This document shows, piece after piece, positions 27,201 through 35,550 of a stretch of DNA of 42,500 nucleotides. Location of the stretch: the NCBI RefSeq assembly GCF_001421665.1, contig NZ_LMKV01000011.1, forward strand, positions 1-42,500, read 5' to 3'. Position 1 is the stretch's first letter; each line of letters opens with the position of its first letter. The position numbers and the translations under genes were made by a program. Below the pieces are notes generated by a model that worked only from the letters and a program-made list of their open reading frames with translations, made no database searches and was not told where the DNA came from. The stretch comes from Sphingobium sp. Leaf26. GTDB taxonomy: Bacteria > Pseudomonadota > Alphaproteobacteria > Sphingomonadales > Sphingomonadaceae.

Positions 27201-28318
27201 GTATGCCCCATGCGCAGGATCGTCCAGCGCCCTTTGGGAGCCGCCCAGTCCAGCCGACCCTGCGCATCCACCCTGTTCGTCAGGTCGATGATCGTCGCCG
27301 GATCTACGGCGTCGGGGGAGGGGGCATCGCCCGGCCCCCTGGTCACCGCCCCCATGCGAAAACCATGCTCGCCCTTCACGTCCCAATCCTCGATGCGCCG
27401 CGTCGCATGGAGCAAAGCCTCGGCCAGCTTCACCGTCGTCGAGGGCTTGATCCGGAAATAGCGCGCCGTGACGGCGGAGAAGTTGATCGATCCCGGTGCC
27501 TCGATCCCGCGCTCGACCGCGACGCTGACCTTGCCGACCGGGGACCAGCGCTGGCCGTCATCAGACTTTTCCAGCATCGCGGAAAAGCCCGGCACCTCCT
27601 TCTGGGCATAGAGCGTCACGGCCTGCGCCGTGAAAGGCGCCTTCATCTCCACCACCAGCGGCGCGTCCGGCGATATCTCGGCGCTGCTGTGGAGATCGCG
27701 ATCGGTCAGCCTGGCTGGGTCGATCGCCTCGCCCGTCCGCATGGAGGCAATAGCATCGCGATAATGGCTTTCATCGCCCTGCGAAGCGGGAAAGGCGACG
27801 ATCGCGGCATCCCTGTAATAGTCCAGTTTCGTGTAGGGCTGGGGCAGCGCGATGCGCACGCGCTTGCCGCCGTCTATGCTGGTTTCGGTCCAGACGATCT
27901 GCTGCATCGCCTGTTCGGGTGAAATCCAGGGGCCACCGCTGGACGACCAGCCCGGCGCATTGTGCATGCCGACCTGCAATCCCAGATCGCCTGCCTTGCC
28001 CATCATATGCGTCATCAGGCCCAGCCACTCCGGGCTGAGATAATCGACCGGCCCCTTGGGCACATCGTCGCTGCCGTCGAACACCAGTACGCCGCCCAGC
28101 CCGGCCTTCTTGATCGCGGCCAGATCGGCGTCGATCCCCGCCTGGGTCACATTGCCGTTCATCCAGAAATAGAGCGTCTGGGGGCGGGTGTCGGACGGCG
28201 GATCACGGAAGCTTTCGGCATCGGGGGCATTTGCGGCCTGTTGCGCGGCCAGCGGCGTTGCGCCGATGGCCGCCATCGCCACGCTGCTTGCCATCCTGAC
28301 CAGAAATGCGCGCGTCAT
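24284..28318 (-). CDS. GH106 alpha-L-rhamnosidase with an added LamG-like domain, exported
   Basis: 1344 residues with a signal peptide ([18 protein letters not shown]); AGGAGGGG precedes the ATG. The N-terminal barrel region has [19 protein letters not shown] and [19 protein letters not shown], which is characteristic of GH106. A conserved acidic motif, [10 protein letters not shown], is near residue 560, followed by [15 protein letters not shown]. Residues about 880-1060 form an extra concanavalin-like (LamG) domain, with [12 protein letters not shown] and [20 protein letters not shown]. The C-terminal galactose-binding-like domain has [11 protein letters not shown] and [20 protein letters not shown]106 enzymes remove rhamnose from rhamnogalacturonan II among other glycans. 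The gene diverges from the GH42 operon and shares its regulatory boxes. Confidence 0.92.
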   Translation of the reverse strand: MTRAFLVRMASSVAMAAIGATPLAAQQAANAPDAESFRDPPSDTRPQTLYFWMNGNVTQAGIDADLAAIKKAGLGGVLVFDGSDDVPKGPVDYLSPEWLGLMTHMMGKAGDLGLQVGMHNAPGWSSSGGPWISPEQAMQQIVWTETSIDGGKRVRIALPQPYTKLDYYRDAAIVAFPASQGDESHYRDAIASMRTGEAIDPARLTDRDLHSSAEISPDAPLVVEMKAPFTAQAVTLYAQKEVPGFSAMLEKSDDGQRWSPVGKVSVAVERGIEAPGSINFSAVTARYFRIKPSTTVKLAEALLHATRRIEDWDVKGEHGFRMGAVTRGPGDAPSPDAVDPATIIDLTNRVDAQGRLDWAAPKGRWTILRMGHTPTGKINVAASDAGRGLEVDKLSASAVDHQFDSSVARVVKAAGPMAGKAFANLEIDSYEAGLQNWTPALLADFEKRNGYSLLPYLPTLTGRIVGNVEMSDKILFDFRRTLADLMADNYYGRMQDHAHRAGLNFYTEGYGPGPFDALQVSGRAQVPMTEFWTRTPWTDNRTVKMVSSAAHVYGKSVVAAEAFTGESQTSRWMDYPYSMKALGDQMFAQGFNQIFFHRYAHQPNVKAEPGMVMGPWGINLDRTNTWFGQSKPWMDYLARSQYMLRQGHGIADILFFVGEDSPNQSENVRPDVSSDANPKIGQYFDPLIPAGHSYDLVNAEVLLTRASVKDGKVILPDGASYAMLALPEGMTGLTGKLVARLRTMVEQGMTLLAPRPTRSLAMDDAQFDKDVSTLWGGSAGNAARTVGKGRVFASGTIADVLAATRTAPDVSCDTGSPDGQITWLHRRVSDGDVYFLANRQRRAERVTCTFRVSGKAPALWDAETGAISHPALFDATDEGMRVALDLSPAGSTFVSFREPLASTTPITWAAKDGKPFADLRLETPAVTAPSDSFTLSLWAKPDLDLRLMPQESVEGRINETGKNYLINARSGRDIHGEGTAIAGLAVGRNGAFVIERGSPDDVPAVLVSHQPIAGWSHFALVYDKGVPSLYINGTLARTGIKSGRTVFAGGSDRPAPNGATYFFEGNFTPLKTLARALTPQEVAAQAKKGPPAPATTASPAEIARSPDGRLTLRAWESGRYTTSDGKSVTAQVPVPRIINGAWKVTLQPGRGAPAAITLPELESLSHHGDSAVRHFSGTATYERSIDVPAEALKQGLRIWLDLGRVEVLSGVKVNGKDLGVVWKEPYRVDITDAVHAGANQLSLSVTNLWANRMIGDAALPEEGEYIDNADWVIGEKPAADGRMTPVMARKIVALPDWYKKGEAKPSGGRVTFTPWTFYQAGEPLLDSGLLGPVRLMFARDVLLQ

Positions 28319-28417
28319 CCAAACCCCTCCTCGTTATTATCTGCCATGGCATGATCGCGCGCATTGTCGAAATTGGCGGCTGACAGCCTGAAGCGCGGCG
28401 AAACTGGTTGACTCGGT

Positions 28418-28430
28418 TTAGTCATACTAA
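28418..28430. promoter_or_regulatory. Palindromic box TTAGT-CAT-ACTAA in the GH106/GH42 divergent promoter
   Basis: A perfect inverted repeat, TTAGT and ACTAA separated by three bases. It matches the FadR-subfamily pattern T-N-G-T-N3-A-C-N-A exactly. It lies between divergent GH106 and GH42 genes and is the best-formed instance of the ACTA half-site seen in the other boxes of this locus. Confidence 0.6.
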
Positions 28431-28450
28431 TAGCCACGCACAAGCAAATG

Positions 28451-28470
28451 TCATAAAATAATACTAATTG
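28451..28470. promoter_or_regulatory. Second ACTAATT box upstream of the GH42-GH29 operon
   Basis: TCATAAAATAATACTAATTG shares AATACTA with the boxes at 14553 and 19596 and ACTAATT with those at 18955 and 38716. It ends 24 bases before the GH42 start, so bound protein would overlap the promoter. Confidence 0.5.
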
Positions 28471-28494
28471 AGGTTTCGGTGCATGGAGTGGGGC

Positions 28495-30594
28495 ATGAAA
28501 GCACGTAGTCGCAGGGAAAAAGGCTGGTGGAAGGCCGCCTTGTTGCTCGCGCCCGCGCTCATCCTGTCACCGCCGCTCCTCGCTGCGCCAGCGCCGGGGG
28601 CCACCGCGCAGGGCGGGCAGGAACAGTTCAAGTCGCTCTACCTCGGCTCTGCTTGGTATCCCGAACAATGGCCGGAAGAACGGTGGGTCGAAGACCTGCG
28701 CCTGATGAAAGCGCATGGCGCCAATGTCGTTCGCATCGGCGAATTTGCGTGGAGCGCGATGGAGCCGACCGAAGGCGCCTATGACATGGGCTGGCTGGTC
28801 CGCGCCGTCCGTCTCGCCGCGAAATATGACATCAAGGTCGTGATCGGCACCCCTACCGATACGCCGCCGGCCTGGATGACGCAGAAATATCCGCAAGTCC
28901 TGCGCATCGACGGCGATGGCAAGCGCCTCGGCCATGGCGGCCGCCGTCAATTCTCGATCTCCGACCCCTTCTATCGGGAACGCAGCCGCGACATAGTCGG
29001 CCGCATGGCGGAGGCATTGGGCGAGGAAGCCAATGTCATCGGCTGGCAGATCGGCAATGAATATACCGACGAAAGCTACGATCCCGCCGCGAAGGCCGGC
29101 TGGGTCGATTGGCTGAAGTCGCGATACGGCACGCTGGACAAGCTCAACGACGCATGGACTACCCAATATTGGTCGCAAACCTATAGCGACTGGAGCCAGG
29201 TGCCGTTCAACACGGAAAAGGGCAATCCCGGCCTGATGCTGGAGCAGAAACGCTACATCACCAGCCAGTGGGTCGCGTTCCAGAAGAACCAGCTCGACGC
29301 CATCCGCGCCCATGCGCTGCCCGCGCAATTCATCACCACCAATCTCGGCGGCCTTGGCTGGGCCAACAGGTTCGACCGCTACGACATCAATCGCGACCTC
29401 GACTTCGCGTCGTGGGACAATTATGTCGGCACCGGCCATCTGCTGCCCTATCGCAACGGCGCCAGCCACGATCTGGTACGCGGGTGGAAGCGCAAGAATT
29501 TCTGGGTGATGGAAATCCAGCCCGGCTATGTGAACTGGGCGCCGGTCAGCAATATGCTCTATCCCGGCGAAACCCGCGCGATGGCATGGCAGGCGATCGG
29601 CCATGGCGCGGACGGCATCCTCTACTGGCAATGGCGCAATGCGCTCAACGGTCAGGAAACGATGCACGGCTCGATCCTCGGCCCGGATGGCAAGCCGCTT
29701 CCGGTCTATGCGGAAGTGACGAAGATCGGGCGCGAATTGGCGAAGGCTGCGCCGATCATCGCAGGCACCGCGCCAGTCTCGCCTGTCGCCATCCTTCAGG
29801 ACTATCCCAGCCGCTGGACGATAGATTTCCAGCCGCACCACAAGGATTATGACCAGATCGGCGTATTGCTCGACTATTATGCGCCCTTGAAGGATGCCCT
29901 CGGCAGCGTCGATATCGTGGAGGCGGCCGGGCCACTCGACGCTTACAAACTGGTCGTCGCTCCGAACCTCGCCATCCTGACGCCGGCAATGACGGCAAAG
30001 CTGACCAGCTTCGTGGAAAATGGCGGCCACCTGATCCTCGGTCCGCGCTCTGGCATGCGCGACGAATATGATCGGCTCCAACCCCGTCGCCAGCCCGGCC
30101 CGCTCGCCGATCTGCTCGGTGGGCAGGTCGAACAATATTATGCGCTGGACGAAGCGGTTGAGGTCGGCACCGGCAAGGCCACGATATGGGCCGAAGACCT
30201 GACCGTCACATCGCCCGATACGCAGGTGCTGTTGCGCTATGGCAAGGCGAATGGCTGGCTCGACGGCCATGCCGCTGCGCTGACGCGACCAGTGGGGAAG
30301 GGGCGCGTCACCTATGTCGGTGCACTGCTTGACAAAAGCCTGATGCAGACGCTGATCGACGACGCGCTGAAGGGCGCCAATGTCACCCGCGAATTCGCCG
30401 TCCCCGCCGATGTAGAATTGATGACGCGGCAAGGCGACGGCCGCTCCATCGTCATCCTCATCAATCATGGGAAAGAGACGCGCAGCTTCACCCTGCCCGA
30501 ATCCATGACCGACATATTGGAGGGCGGCCGCAAACAGGCCGTCACGCTGGCGGCCGAAGGCGTCGCCGTCCTGAAACGGGGAAGCACAAAGTGA
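28495..30594 (+). CDS. GH42 beta-galactosidase, exported (first copy)
   Basis: About 699 residues from the ATG at 28495 (GGAG six bases upstream); an in-frame ATG at 28483 also has a possible site. The signal peptide has the hydrophobic core AALLLAPALILSPPLLA. The GH42 barrel shows YPEQWPEERW, NVVRIGEFAW, the acid/base Glu189 in VIGWQIGNEY and the nucleophile Glu340 in WVMEIQPG. A trimerisation-like domain (GARSGM... equivalent GPRSGMRDEYDRLQPRRQPG) and a small C-terminal beta domain follow. Most GH42 enzymes are cytoplasmic; this one is exported and should remove galactose, or arabinopyranose, from oligosaccharides in the periplasm. The residue before the catalytic Asn-Glu is Gly, where the second copy and most relatives have Asp. 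Its stop overlaps the GH29 start. Confidence 0.92.
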   Translation: MKARSRREKGWWKAALLLAPALILSPPLLAAPAPGATAQGGQEQFKSLYLGSAWYPEQWPEERWVEDLRLMKAHGANVVRIGEFAWSAMEPTEGAYDMGWLVRAVRLAAKYDIKVVIGTPTDTPPAWMTQKYPQVLRIDGDGKRLGHGGRRQFSISDPFYRERSRDIVGRMAEALGEEANVIGWQIGNEYTDESYDPAAKAGWVDWLKSRYGTLDKLNDAWTTQYWSQTYSDWSQVPFNTEKGNPGLMLEQKRYITSQWVAFQKNQLDAIRAHALPAQFITTNLGGLGWANRFDRYDINRDLDFASWDNYVGTGHLLPYRNGASHDLVRGWKRKNFWVMEIQPGYVNWAPVSNMLYPGETRAMAWQAIGHGADGILYWQWRNALNGQETMHGSILGPDGKPLPVYAEVTKIGRELAKAAPIIAGTAPVSPVAILQDYPSRWTIDFQPHHKDYDQIGVLLDYYAPLKDALGSVDIVEAAGPLDAYKLVVAPNLAILTPAMTAKLTSFVENGGHLILGPRSGMRDEYDRLQPRRQPGPLADLLGGQVEQYYALDEAVEVGTGKATIWAEDLTVTSPDTQVLLRYGKANGWLDGHAAALTRPVGKGRVTYVGALLDKSLMQTLIDDALKGANVTREFAVPADVELMTRQGDGRSIVILINHGKETRSFTLPESMTDILEGGRKQAVTLAAEGVAVLKRGSTK

Positions 30595-32201
30595 AAAAGC
30601 CTCTGATCGCTGCTTTTTGCGCGTTTACCGCCATGAGCGGCCCTGCACTGGCGCAGAAATCTGCACCCAAATCGTCATGGCCGATGGATTATCAGGCTGC
30701 CCCGGTCGAAGCCCAATTGGCCAAGGTGAAGCAGGGCGTCAATGAAGGCCCGTTCCGCCCGGACTGGGATTCCCTGCGGGGCTTTCGCACGCCCGCCTGG
30801 TTTCAGGATGCGAAATTCGGCATCTTCATCCATTGGGGCGTCTATTCGGTCCCGGCCTATGCCAATGAATGGTACAGCCGGAACATGTATGTGCCGGGCA
30901 ACGAGGCCTATGCGCATCACCTGAAGACCTATGGCCCGCAGAACAAGTTCGGCTACAAGGATTTCATTCCGCAATTCAAGGCGGAGAAATTCGACCCTGC
31001 GACATGGATGCAACTCTTCCAGGACGCCGGTGCCCGTTATGTCGTACCCGTCGCCGAACATTGCGACGGCTTCGCCATGTACCAGTCCGCCTTCACCAAG
31101 TGGGACTCCGCCGACATGGGGCCAAAGCGCGACGTGACCGGCGAAATCGCAAAGGCTGCGCGCGCCAGCGGCCTGCATTTCGGCCTGTCCTCACACCGCG
31201 CCGAACATTGGTGGTGGTATCATAAGGGCCGCACTTACGATTCCGACGTCAATGATCCCAAATATGCCGGCCTCTATGGCCCCGCCGCGCCCACCGGCCT
31301 GCCTGCGGACAAGCCCGACAACTGGCCCGACAGCGACCTGCTTCACAATTGGAGCCCGCCCAACAAGGAATTCCTGAACGACTGGATGGCGCGCACGTCT
31401 GAACTGATCGACAAATATCAGCCCGAACTCATCTATTTCGACTGGTGGACATCCTCGCCCCTGTTCGAACCGTTGATGCGCGACACCGCCGCCTATTATT
31501 ACAACCGCTCCTCGACATGGAAGGCGCCGGGCATTATCGCCTATAAGGGGTCGCAATTCGCCGAAGGCAGCGCGATGTTCGACCTCGAACGCGGCAAGAG
31601 CGATGCGCTCAAACTCACGCCATGGCAGTCGGACACCTCGGTCAGCGTCAAAAGCTGGGGCTATGCCCAGAATGACAGCTACCGCACGCCCAAGTCGCTG
31701 ATCGCCGACATGATCGACATCGTGTCGAAGAATGGCAACCTGCTGCTGAACGTCGGTCCCAAGGCGGACGGGACCATCCCGGAAGAAATCGCCACCGTCC
31801 TGCGCGGCATGGGCGCATGGCTGAAGGTGAATGGCGAAGCCATCTACGGCACGCGGCCGTTCCTCTATTTCGGCGAAGGCCCGACCAAGTCCGGTCATGT
31901 CCGTCAGGTCGGCCAGTTCACCGAGAAAAATGTCAGCAGCTTCACGAAGGAAGATATCCGCTTCACGACGAAGGACGGCAATCTCTACGCACTGGGCCTT
32001 GAACGCCCGGCCGATGGCGCGGTCCTCATCAAGACGCTGTTTGCAAAGACGCCCTATCTCGACCGCCCGATCGACCGCATCGAATTGCTCGGCACCGGCG
32101 CGGTGAAATGGCAGCAGACGGACAAGGGCCTCAACATCAGCTTGCCGCAAAGCAACACCGATGCAATGCCCTATGCCCTGCGCATCAGCTTCAAATCATA
32201 A
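30591..32201 (+). CDS. GH29 alpha-L-fucosidase, exported
   Basis: 536 residues with a signal peptide (MKKPLIAAFCAFTAMSGPALA). The GTG start overlaps the GH42 stop (GTGA), giving translational coupling. The GH29 barrel is clear: WFQDAKFGIFIHWGVYSVPA, YVVPVAEHCDGFAMYQS and the catalytic nucleophile Asp284 in ELIYFDWWTSS. The family's GNLLLNVGPKADGTIPEE is followed by a C-terminal beta domain. It would release L-fucose, possibly methylated, from glycans in the periplasm. No fucose catabolic genes are in the window. The partner GH42 suggests fucosylated, galactose-containing side chains. Confidence 0.94.
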   Translation: MKKPLIAAFCAFTAMSGPALAQKSAPKSSWPMDYQAAPVEAQLAKVKQGVNEGPFRPDWDSLRGFRTPAWFQDAKFGIFIHWGVYSVPAYANEWYSRNMYVPGNEAYAHHLKTYGPQNKFGYKDFIPQFKAEKFDPATWMQLFQDAGARYVVPVAEHCDGFAMYQSAFTKWDSADMGPKRDVTGEIAKAARASGLHFGLSSHRAEHWWWYHKGRTYDSDVNDPKYAGLYGPAAPTGLPADKPDNWPDSDLLHNWSPPNKEFLNDWMARTSELIDKYQPELIYFDWWTSSPLFEPLMRDTAAYYYNRSSTWKAPGIIAYKGSQFAEGSAMFDLERGKSDALKLTPWQSDTSVSVKSWGYAQNDSYRTPKSLIADMIDIVSKNGNLLLNVGPKADGTIPEEIATVLRGMGAWLKVNGEAIYGTRPFLYFGEGPTKSGHVRQVGQFTEKNVSSFTKEDIRFTTKDGNLYALGLERPADGAVLIKTLFAKTPYLDRPIDRIELLGTGAVKWQQTDKGLNISLPQSNTDAMPYALRISFKS

Positions 32202-32216
32202 GAACGGAGAGAACCC

Positions 32217-32894
32217 ATGAAAACGCTGGCCCTGCTCCATACCAGCCCGACGCTCAGTCCATTGTTCAACGAACTGACGGCGCGGATCACGCCGGGCGTG
32301 CGCGTCCTCCATTTCGTGGACGAAAGCCTGATCAAAAATACGATCGCGGCGGGCAAACTGGAAAAATCCACGATGCGCCGCTTGATCGATCTGGTCGGAT
32401 CGACCTTCGACGCAGGGGCGGACGTGACGCTCGTCACCTGTTCCTCCATCGGCCCGGCGGTAGACATTGCCGCGCAACTGCATGACAAGCCGGTTCTGCG
32501 CGTCGACCGCCCCATGGCGGAGAAGGCCGTCGCGGCGGCCGCTGCCGGTTCGGGCCGGGTCGGCGTCCTTGCAACCCTCTCCACCACGCTCGCCCCAACG
32601 GTCGCGCTCGTCCGCCGCGTGGCGGAGGAAAGCGGCAAGCATATCGAGATTGTCGAACATGTCTGTGAAGGCGCGTTCGAAGCCGTGATGGCGGGCGACG
32701 GCGCGACCCATGACCGCATCGTCGGCGAAGCGCTGACGGGGAAGATGGCGGGCATGGACGCGATCCTCTTCGCGCAGGCGTCGATGGCTCGTGCGCTCGC
32801 CGCCCTGCCCGAAGGCGCGATTCCCGCGCCGGTCTTCACCAGCCCGGAACTGGGCGTGGAGCGCGCCCGCGATGTGCTCGCCAGCCTCGCGTAA
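32217..32894 (+). CDS. Asp/Glu-racemase-superfamily protein with only one of the two catalytic cysteines
   Basis: 225 residues, cytoplasmic, with a clear ribosome site (GGAGAG). The Asp/Glu/hydantoin racemase fold is supported by the N-terminal LALLHTSPTLSPLF, the first-cysteine loop VTLVTCSSIGPAVD (Cys75) and RVGVLATLSTT. The second catalytic-cysteine loop, normally ending a strand with a Cys near residue 188, reads DAILFAQASMARAL and has no Cys there. Two-base racemisation is therefore unlikely. Arylmalonate decarboxylase, another one-cysteine member, shows that such enzymes can carry out other chemistry at alpha-carboxylates. It sits between GH29 and an acid-sugar type MFS carrier and converges on the RLP-kinase operon, so a branched or keto acid sugar may be its substrate. 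Function unknown. Confidence 0.8.
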   Translation: MKTLALLHTSPTLSPLFNELTARITPGVRVLHFVDESLIKNTIAAGKLEKSTMRRLIDLVGSTFDAGADVTLVTCSSIGPAVDIAAQLHDKPVLRVDRPMAEKAVAAAAAGSGRVGVLATLSTTLAPTVALVRRVAEESGKHIEIVEHVCEGAFEAVMAGDGATHDRIVGEALTGKMAGMDAILFAQASMARALAALPEGAIPAPVFTSPELGVERARDVLASLA

Positions 32895-32909
32895 AAGGAG
32901 AATAGGGGG

Positions 32910-34154
32910 GTGAAGAAACGTCATGCCGTCGTCGGGCTTCTCGGCGTCCTTTCGGTCATCACCTTCCTCGACCGGATGGCGATCGCGGTCACTGGCCCTG
33001 CGGTGCAGAAAGAACTGGCGATCACCCCGCAACAATGGGGGTGGGTGCTTGGCGCCTATGTCATCGCCTATGCCGTGTTCGAAGTGCCGTCGGGCGCATT
33101 GGGCGACAAACATGGCTATCGCAAGGAACTGACCCGCATCACCCTCTGGTGGTCCTTCTTCACCGCCGCCACCGCCTTCGTCCACAATGTCTGGCAGCTC
33201 ACCGGCGCGCGCTTCCTCTTCGGCCTTGGCGCGGCAGGCGCTTACCCCAACATGTCCGGCGTCCTCTACCGCTGGCTCCCGGCGCGGGAGCGCGCACGCG
33301 GGCAGGGCGTCATTTGGGCCGCCAGCCGCCTTGGCGGCGCGCTCGCGCCCCTTTTGCTGGTGCCGCTCCAGGCGCAATTCGGATGGCGCGCCGTCTTCAT
33401 CGCATTGGGCGTCATCGGCCTCGGCTGGGCACTGGCCTGGCGCGCCTTCTACCATGATCGTCCCGCAGAACAGCCCGGCATCAGCGCTGCCGAAGTCGCG
33501 GAAATCGGCAGCGACGAGTCCAGCGGCCATAGCGGCACGCCCTGGCGCAAGCTCTTGTCCCTGCCGCAACTCTGGCTGATCGCGCTCGCTTATTGCTTCT
33601 ATGCGTTCGGCAGCTGGTTCTTCTTCAACTGGTTCCCGACCTGGATGGTGAACGGCGCGAAGTTCACCATCGCCGAAATGGGCCTTTACGGCTCCATCCC
33701 CTTCCTGCTCGGCATCGTCGCCAATCTGGCGGGCGGGGTCCTGTGCGATCGCCTTGCCGACCGCATCGGCATCCGCAAAGCATATAGCCGCATCGCCAGC
33801 ACTTGTCTCACCATCACGGCGGTTCTGCTCGTTCTGATGAGCCTCGCCACCAGCAAGGTCGTCATCATCCTCCTCGCCGCCTCCGCCTTCGGTGTCATGG
33901 ACCTGATGCTGCCGTCCGCCTGGGCGATGTGCATGTCGATCGGCGGCCGTTACGGCGGTACGGCGAGCGGCGTCATGAACACGGCGGGTAATCTGGGCGG
34001 GTTCGTCTGTACCGTGGTGATCGGTTACATGATCGGCGCGACCGGCGACTATAATCTGCCTGTGCAGGGCGTCGCGGCAATGGTCCTGATCGCGGCCGTG
34101 CTGTTTTCAAGGATCGACTGCACCAAGGGCTTCGACCAGAAGGCTGCGCCGTAG
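32910..34154 (+). CDS. MFS transporter, anion:cation symporter (sugar-acid) type
   Basis: 414 residues from a GTG start preceded by GGAGAATAGGGG, with about 12 membrane segments. The N-terminal FLDRMAIAVTGPAVQKEL, GDKHGYRKELTRITLWWS and RFLFGLGAAGAYPNMSGVL are typical of the ACS family (hexuronate, galactarate and glucarate carriers). It is the last gene of the GH42-GH29-racemase-like operon. Family knowledge favours an acidic monosaccharide such as a uronate, aldonate or aceric-type acid, rather than galactose or fucose. This agrees with the acid-sugar enzymes encoded convergently just downstream. Confidence 0.88.
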   Translation: MKKRHAVVGLLGVLSVITFLDRMAIAVTGPAVQKELAITPQQWGWVLGAYVIAYAVFEVPSGALGDKHGYRKELTRITLWWSFFTAATAFVHNVWQLTGARFLFGLGAAGAYPNMSGVLYRWLPARERARGQGVIWAASRLGGALAPLLLVPLQAQFGWRAVFIALGVIGLGWALAWRAFYHDRPAEQPGISAAEVAEIGSDESSGHSGTPWRKLLSLPQLWLIALAYCFYAFGSWFFFNWFPTWMVNGAKFTIAEMGLYGSIPFLLGIVANLAGGVLCDRLADRIGIRKAYSRIASTCLTITAVLLVLMSLATSKVVIILLAASAFGVMDLMLPSAWAMCMSIGGRYGGTASGVMNTAGNLGGFVCTVVIGYMIGATGDYNLPVQGVAAMVLIAAVLFSRIDCTKGFDQKAAP

Positions 34155-34160
34155 CATCCA

Positions 34161-34184
34161 GTTCCCCGGTGAAAGCAGGGGAAC
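34161..34184. terminator. Weak hairpin between convergent MFS and DUF1537 genes
   Basis: A 7-bp stem (GTTCCCC with GGGGAAC) and a ten-base loop occupy the 30-base gap between two convergent stop codons. There is no T run on either side, so it may be a transcript-stabilising hairpin rather than a true terminator. Confidence 0.35.
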
Positions 34185-35489
34185 CTATCTCCCGCGCCGC
34201 ACCGTCTCGAAAAAGTCCGGCGCGCCCATCTGCCCGCCCTTCAGCACCAGTTCCAGCCCATCCAGTTCCGGCTCGGACGCATAGGCCCGCACCAGCGGCG
34301 CGCCGCGTTCCAGTGGCGCGGCCCATGCGATGGCCTCCAGCCCCATTTGCGCCACGCCATGGCTGGACGTATCGCCGCCCGCAAACAGCAGCCGCGAAAT
34401 CCCGGTTCGCCGCACGACATCCCGGCTGACCCGGCCCAATGCGGCACCGATGGCTGCCCCGGCAGCAGGCACATCCTGCGCCAGCGGCCCTTCAGCCGAA
34501 TGTACTACCACGCGCCCATTTGCGCCAAGCATTTCAGCCGCAGTCTGCACCAGTCGCGCTTCCTCGGAAGCGCTCCCGCTCAACAGCGCGGCAACATCGG
34601 CCTGCACCGTCGCAAAGCCATCAGTCCGTGCCGTCGCGATCTGCGCCGCCGTCACCGGGGAACAACTCCCGCTCATCACCAATAGCCGGTCAACGGCCCC
34701 GGCACCGACGCAGGGCAGGGCGTTCGGCGGCGGCACAAACCCCATCGCCTGCCATGCCAAAATCATCGCGCGCGTGACGCCCGAACTGCCCACGGCAAAG
34801 CGGAAATGCGCGCCCTGATGCGCCAGCAACACTTGCCCCACCGCAGCCAGGCTAGGCTCGTCCATGCCATCGAACAGCATCGCATCCGCGCCGTCTGTCA
34901 CGGCATCCAGAAACAAGGTTTCCGCATCTCCTGCCTGTATCCGGTCGATGGTAGCCAGGGCAATCTTCGCCTTCGTCTGCCGTGCCAGATGGCGGCGCAT
35001 GTCGGCCTCATCCATCGGCGTCACCGGATGGCGCGCCATCGTCGGGTGCCGGTCGATCCTGTGCACCACACCGCCCGCCACCGCGAACAGATTGCCGAAG
35101 ATCAGATATCGACCCAGATGCGGCGCCCCGATCGCTATCGGCACGATCCCGCCCAGCGTTGCCTTCCCGATCTCCAGCGCCCGCCCGATAGAGCCGACAT
35201 CAGGACTGCTGTCGAAGGTCGAGCAGGTCTTGTAATGCACAACCGGCGCGCCGCTCGCGCCCAGCGCTGCAAAGGCACTAGGCAGATGCGCGTCCATCCA
35301 GTCCGGCGACTGGCTGCGCGCGTCGCCCGCCAGCCCGATCGCCCGCACATCGGGGAAGCGCGCCAGCATCGTTGCATCCGGCTGCCGCAGGAACAGGATG
35401 GCCGGCACCCCGCCTTCCGCCAGTTGCTCCAGCACATCGGTCGACCCGGTAAAATCGTCGCCGTAAAAGGCGTAGAGCAGATCCGTCAT
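34185..35489 (-). CDS. DUF1537 four-carbon acid-sugar kinase family, OiaK-like
   Basis: 434 residues, cytoplasmic. The N-terminal acid-sugar-binding half begins YAFYGDDFTGSTDVLEQLAE and has HYKTCSTFDSSPDVGSIG. The C-terminal nucleotide-binding half has LLVMSGSCSPVTAAQI, LLFAGGDTSSHG and the diagnostic end LKGGQMGAPDFFE. Characterised members phosphorylate 3-oxo-tetronates, D-threonate/erythronate or 3-oxo-isoapionate (OiaK, apionate breakdown). Here the gene is 61 bases downstream of a RuBisCO-like protein, the partner expected for OiaK-type chemistry. The kinase would make the 4-phosphate that the RLP then splits or decarboxylates. Apionate-forming enzymes (apiose dehydrogenase, lactonase, oxidoisomerase) are not in the window, so another branched keto acid could be the substrate. 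Confidence 0.86.
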   Translation of the reverse strand: MTDLLYAFYGDDFTGSTDVLEQLAEGGVPAILFLRQPDATMLARFPDVRAIGLAGDARSQSPDWMDAHLPSAFAALGASGAPVVHYKTCSTFDSSPDVGSIGRALEIGKATLGGIVPIAIGAPHLGRYLIFGNLFAVAGGVVHRIDRHPTMARHPVTPMDEADMRRHLARQTKAKIALATIDRIQAGDAETLFLDAVTDGADAMLFDGMDEPSLAAVGQVLLAHQGAHFRFAVGSSGVTRAMILAWQAMGFVPPPNALPCVGAGAVDRLLVMSGSCSPVTAAQIATARTDGFATVQADVAALLSGSASEEARLVQTAAEMLGANGRVVVHSAEGPLAQDVPAAGAAIGAALGRVSRDVVRRTGISRLLFAGGDTSSHGVAQMGLEAIAWAAPLERGAPLVRAYASEPELDGLELVLKGGQMGAPDFFETVRRGR

Positions 35490-35550
35490 GGAAGCAGTCT
35501 CATAGAGTTATGCCGGAGCAGATTCTCTCCCCAAAGGAAGGAGAACAATA

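Noticed and set aside
23162..27922. Two long plus-strand open frames antisense to the CocE-type hydrolase and GH106
   Set aside because: They mirror the third-codon-position GC of the true minus-strand genes, are rich in Arg, His and Gln, and show no family motif.
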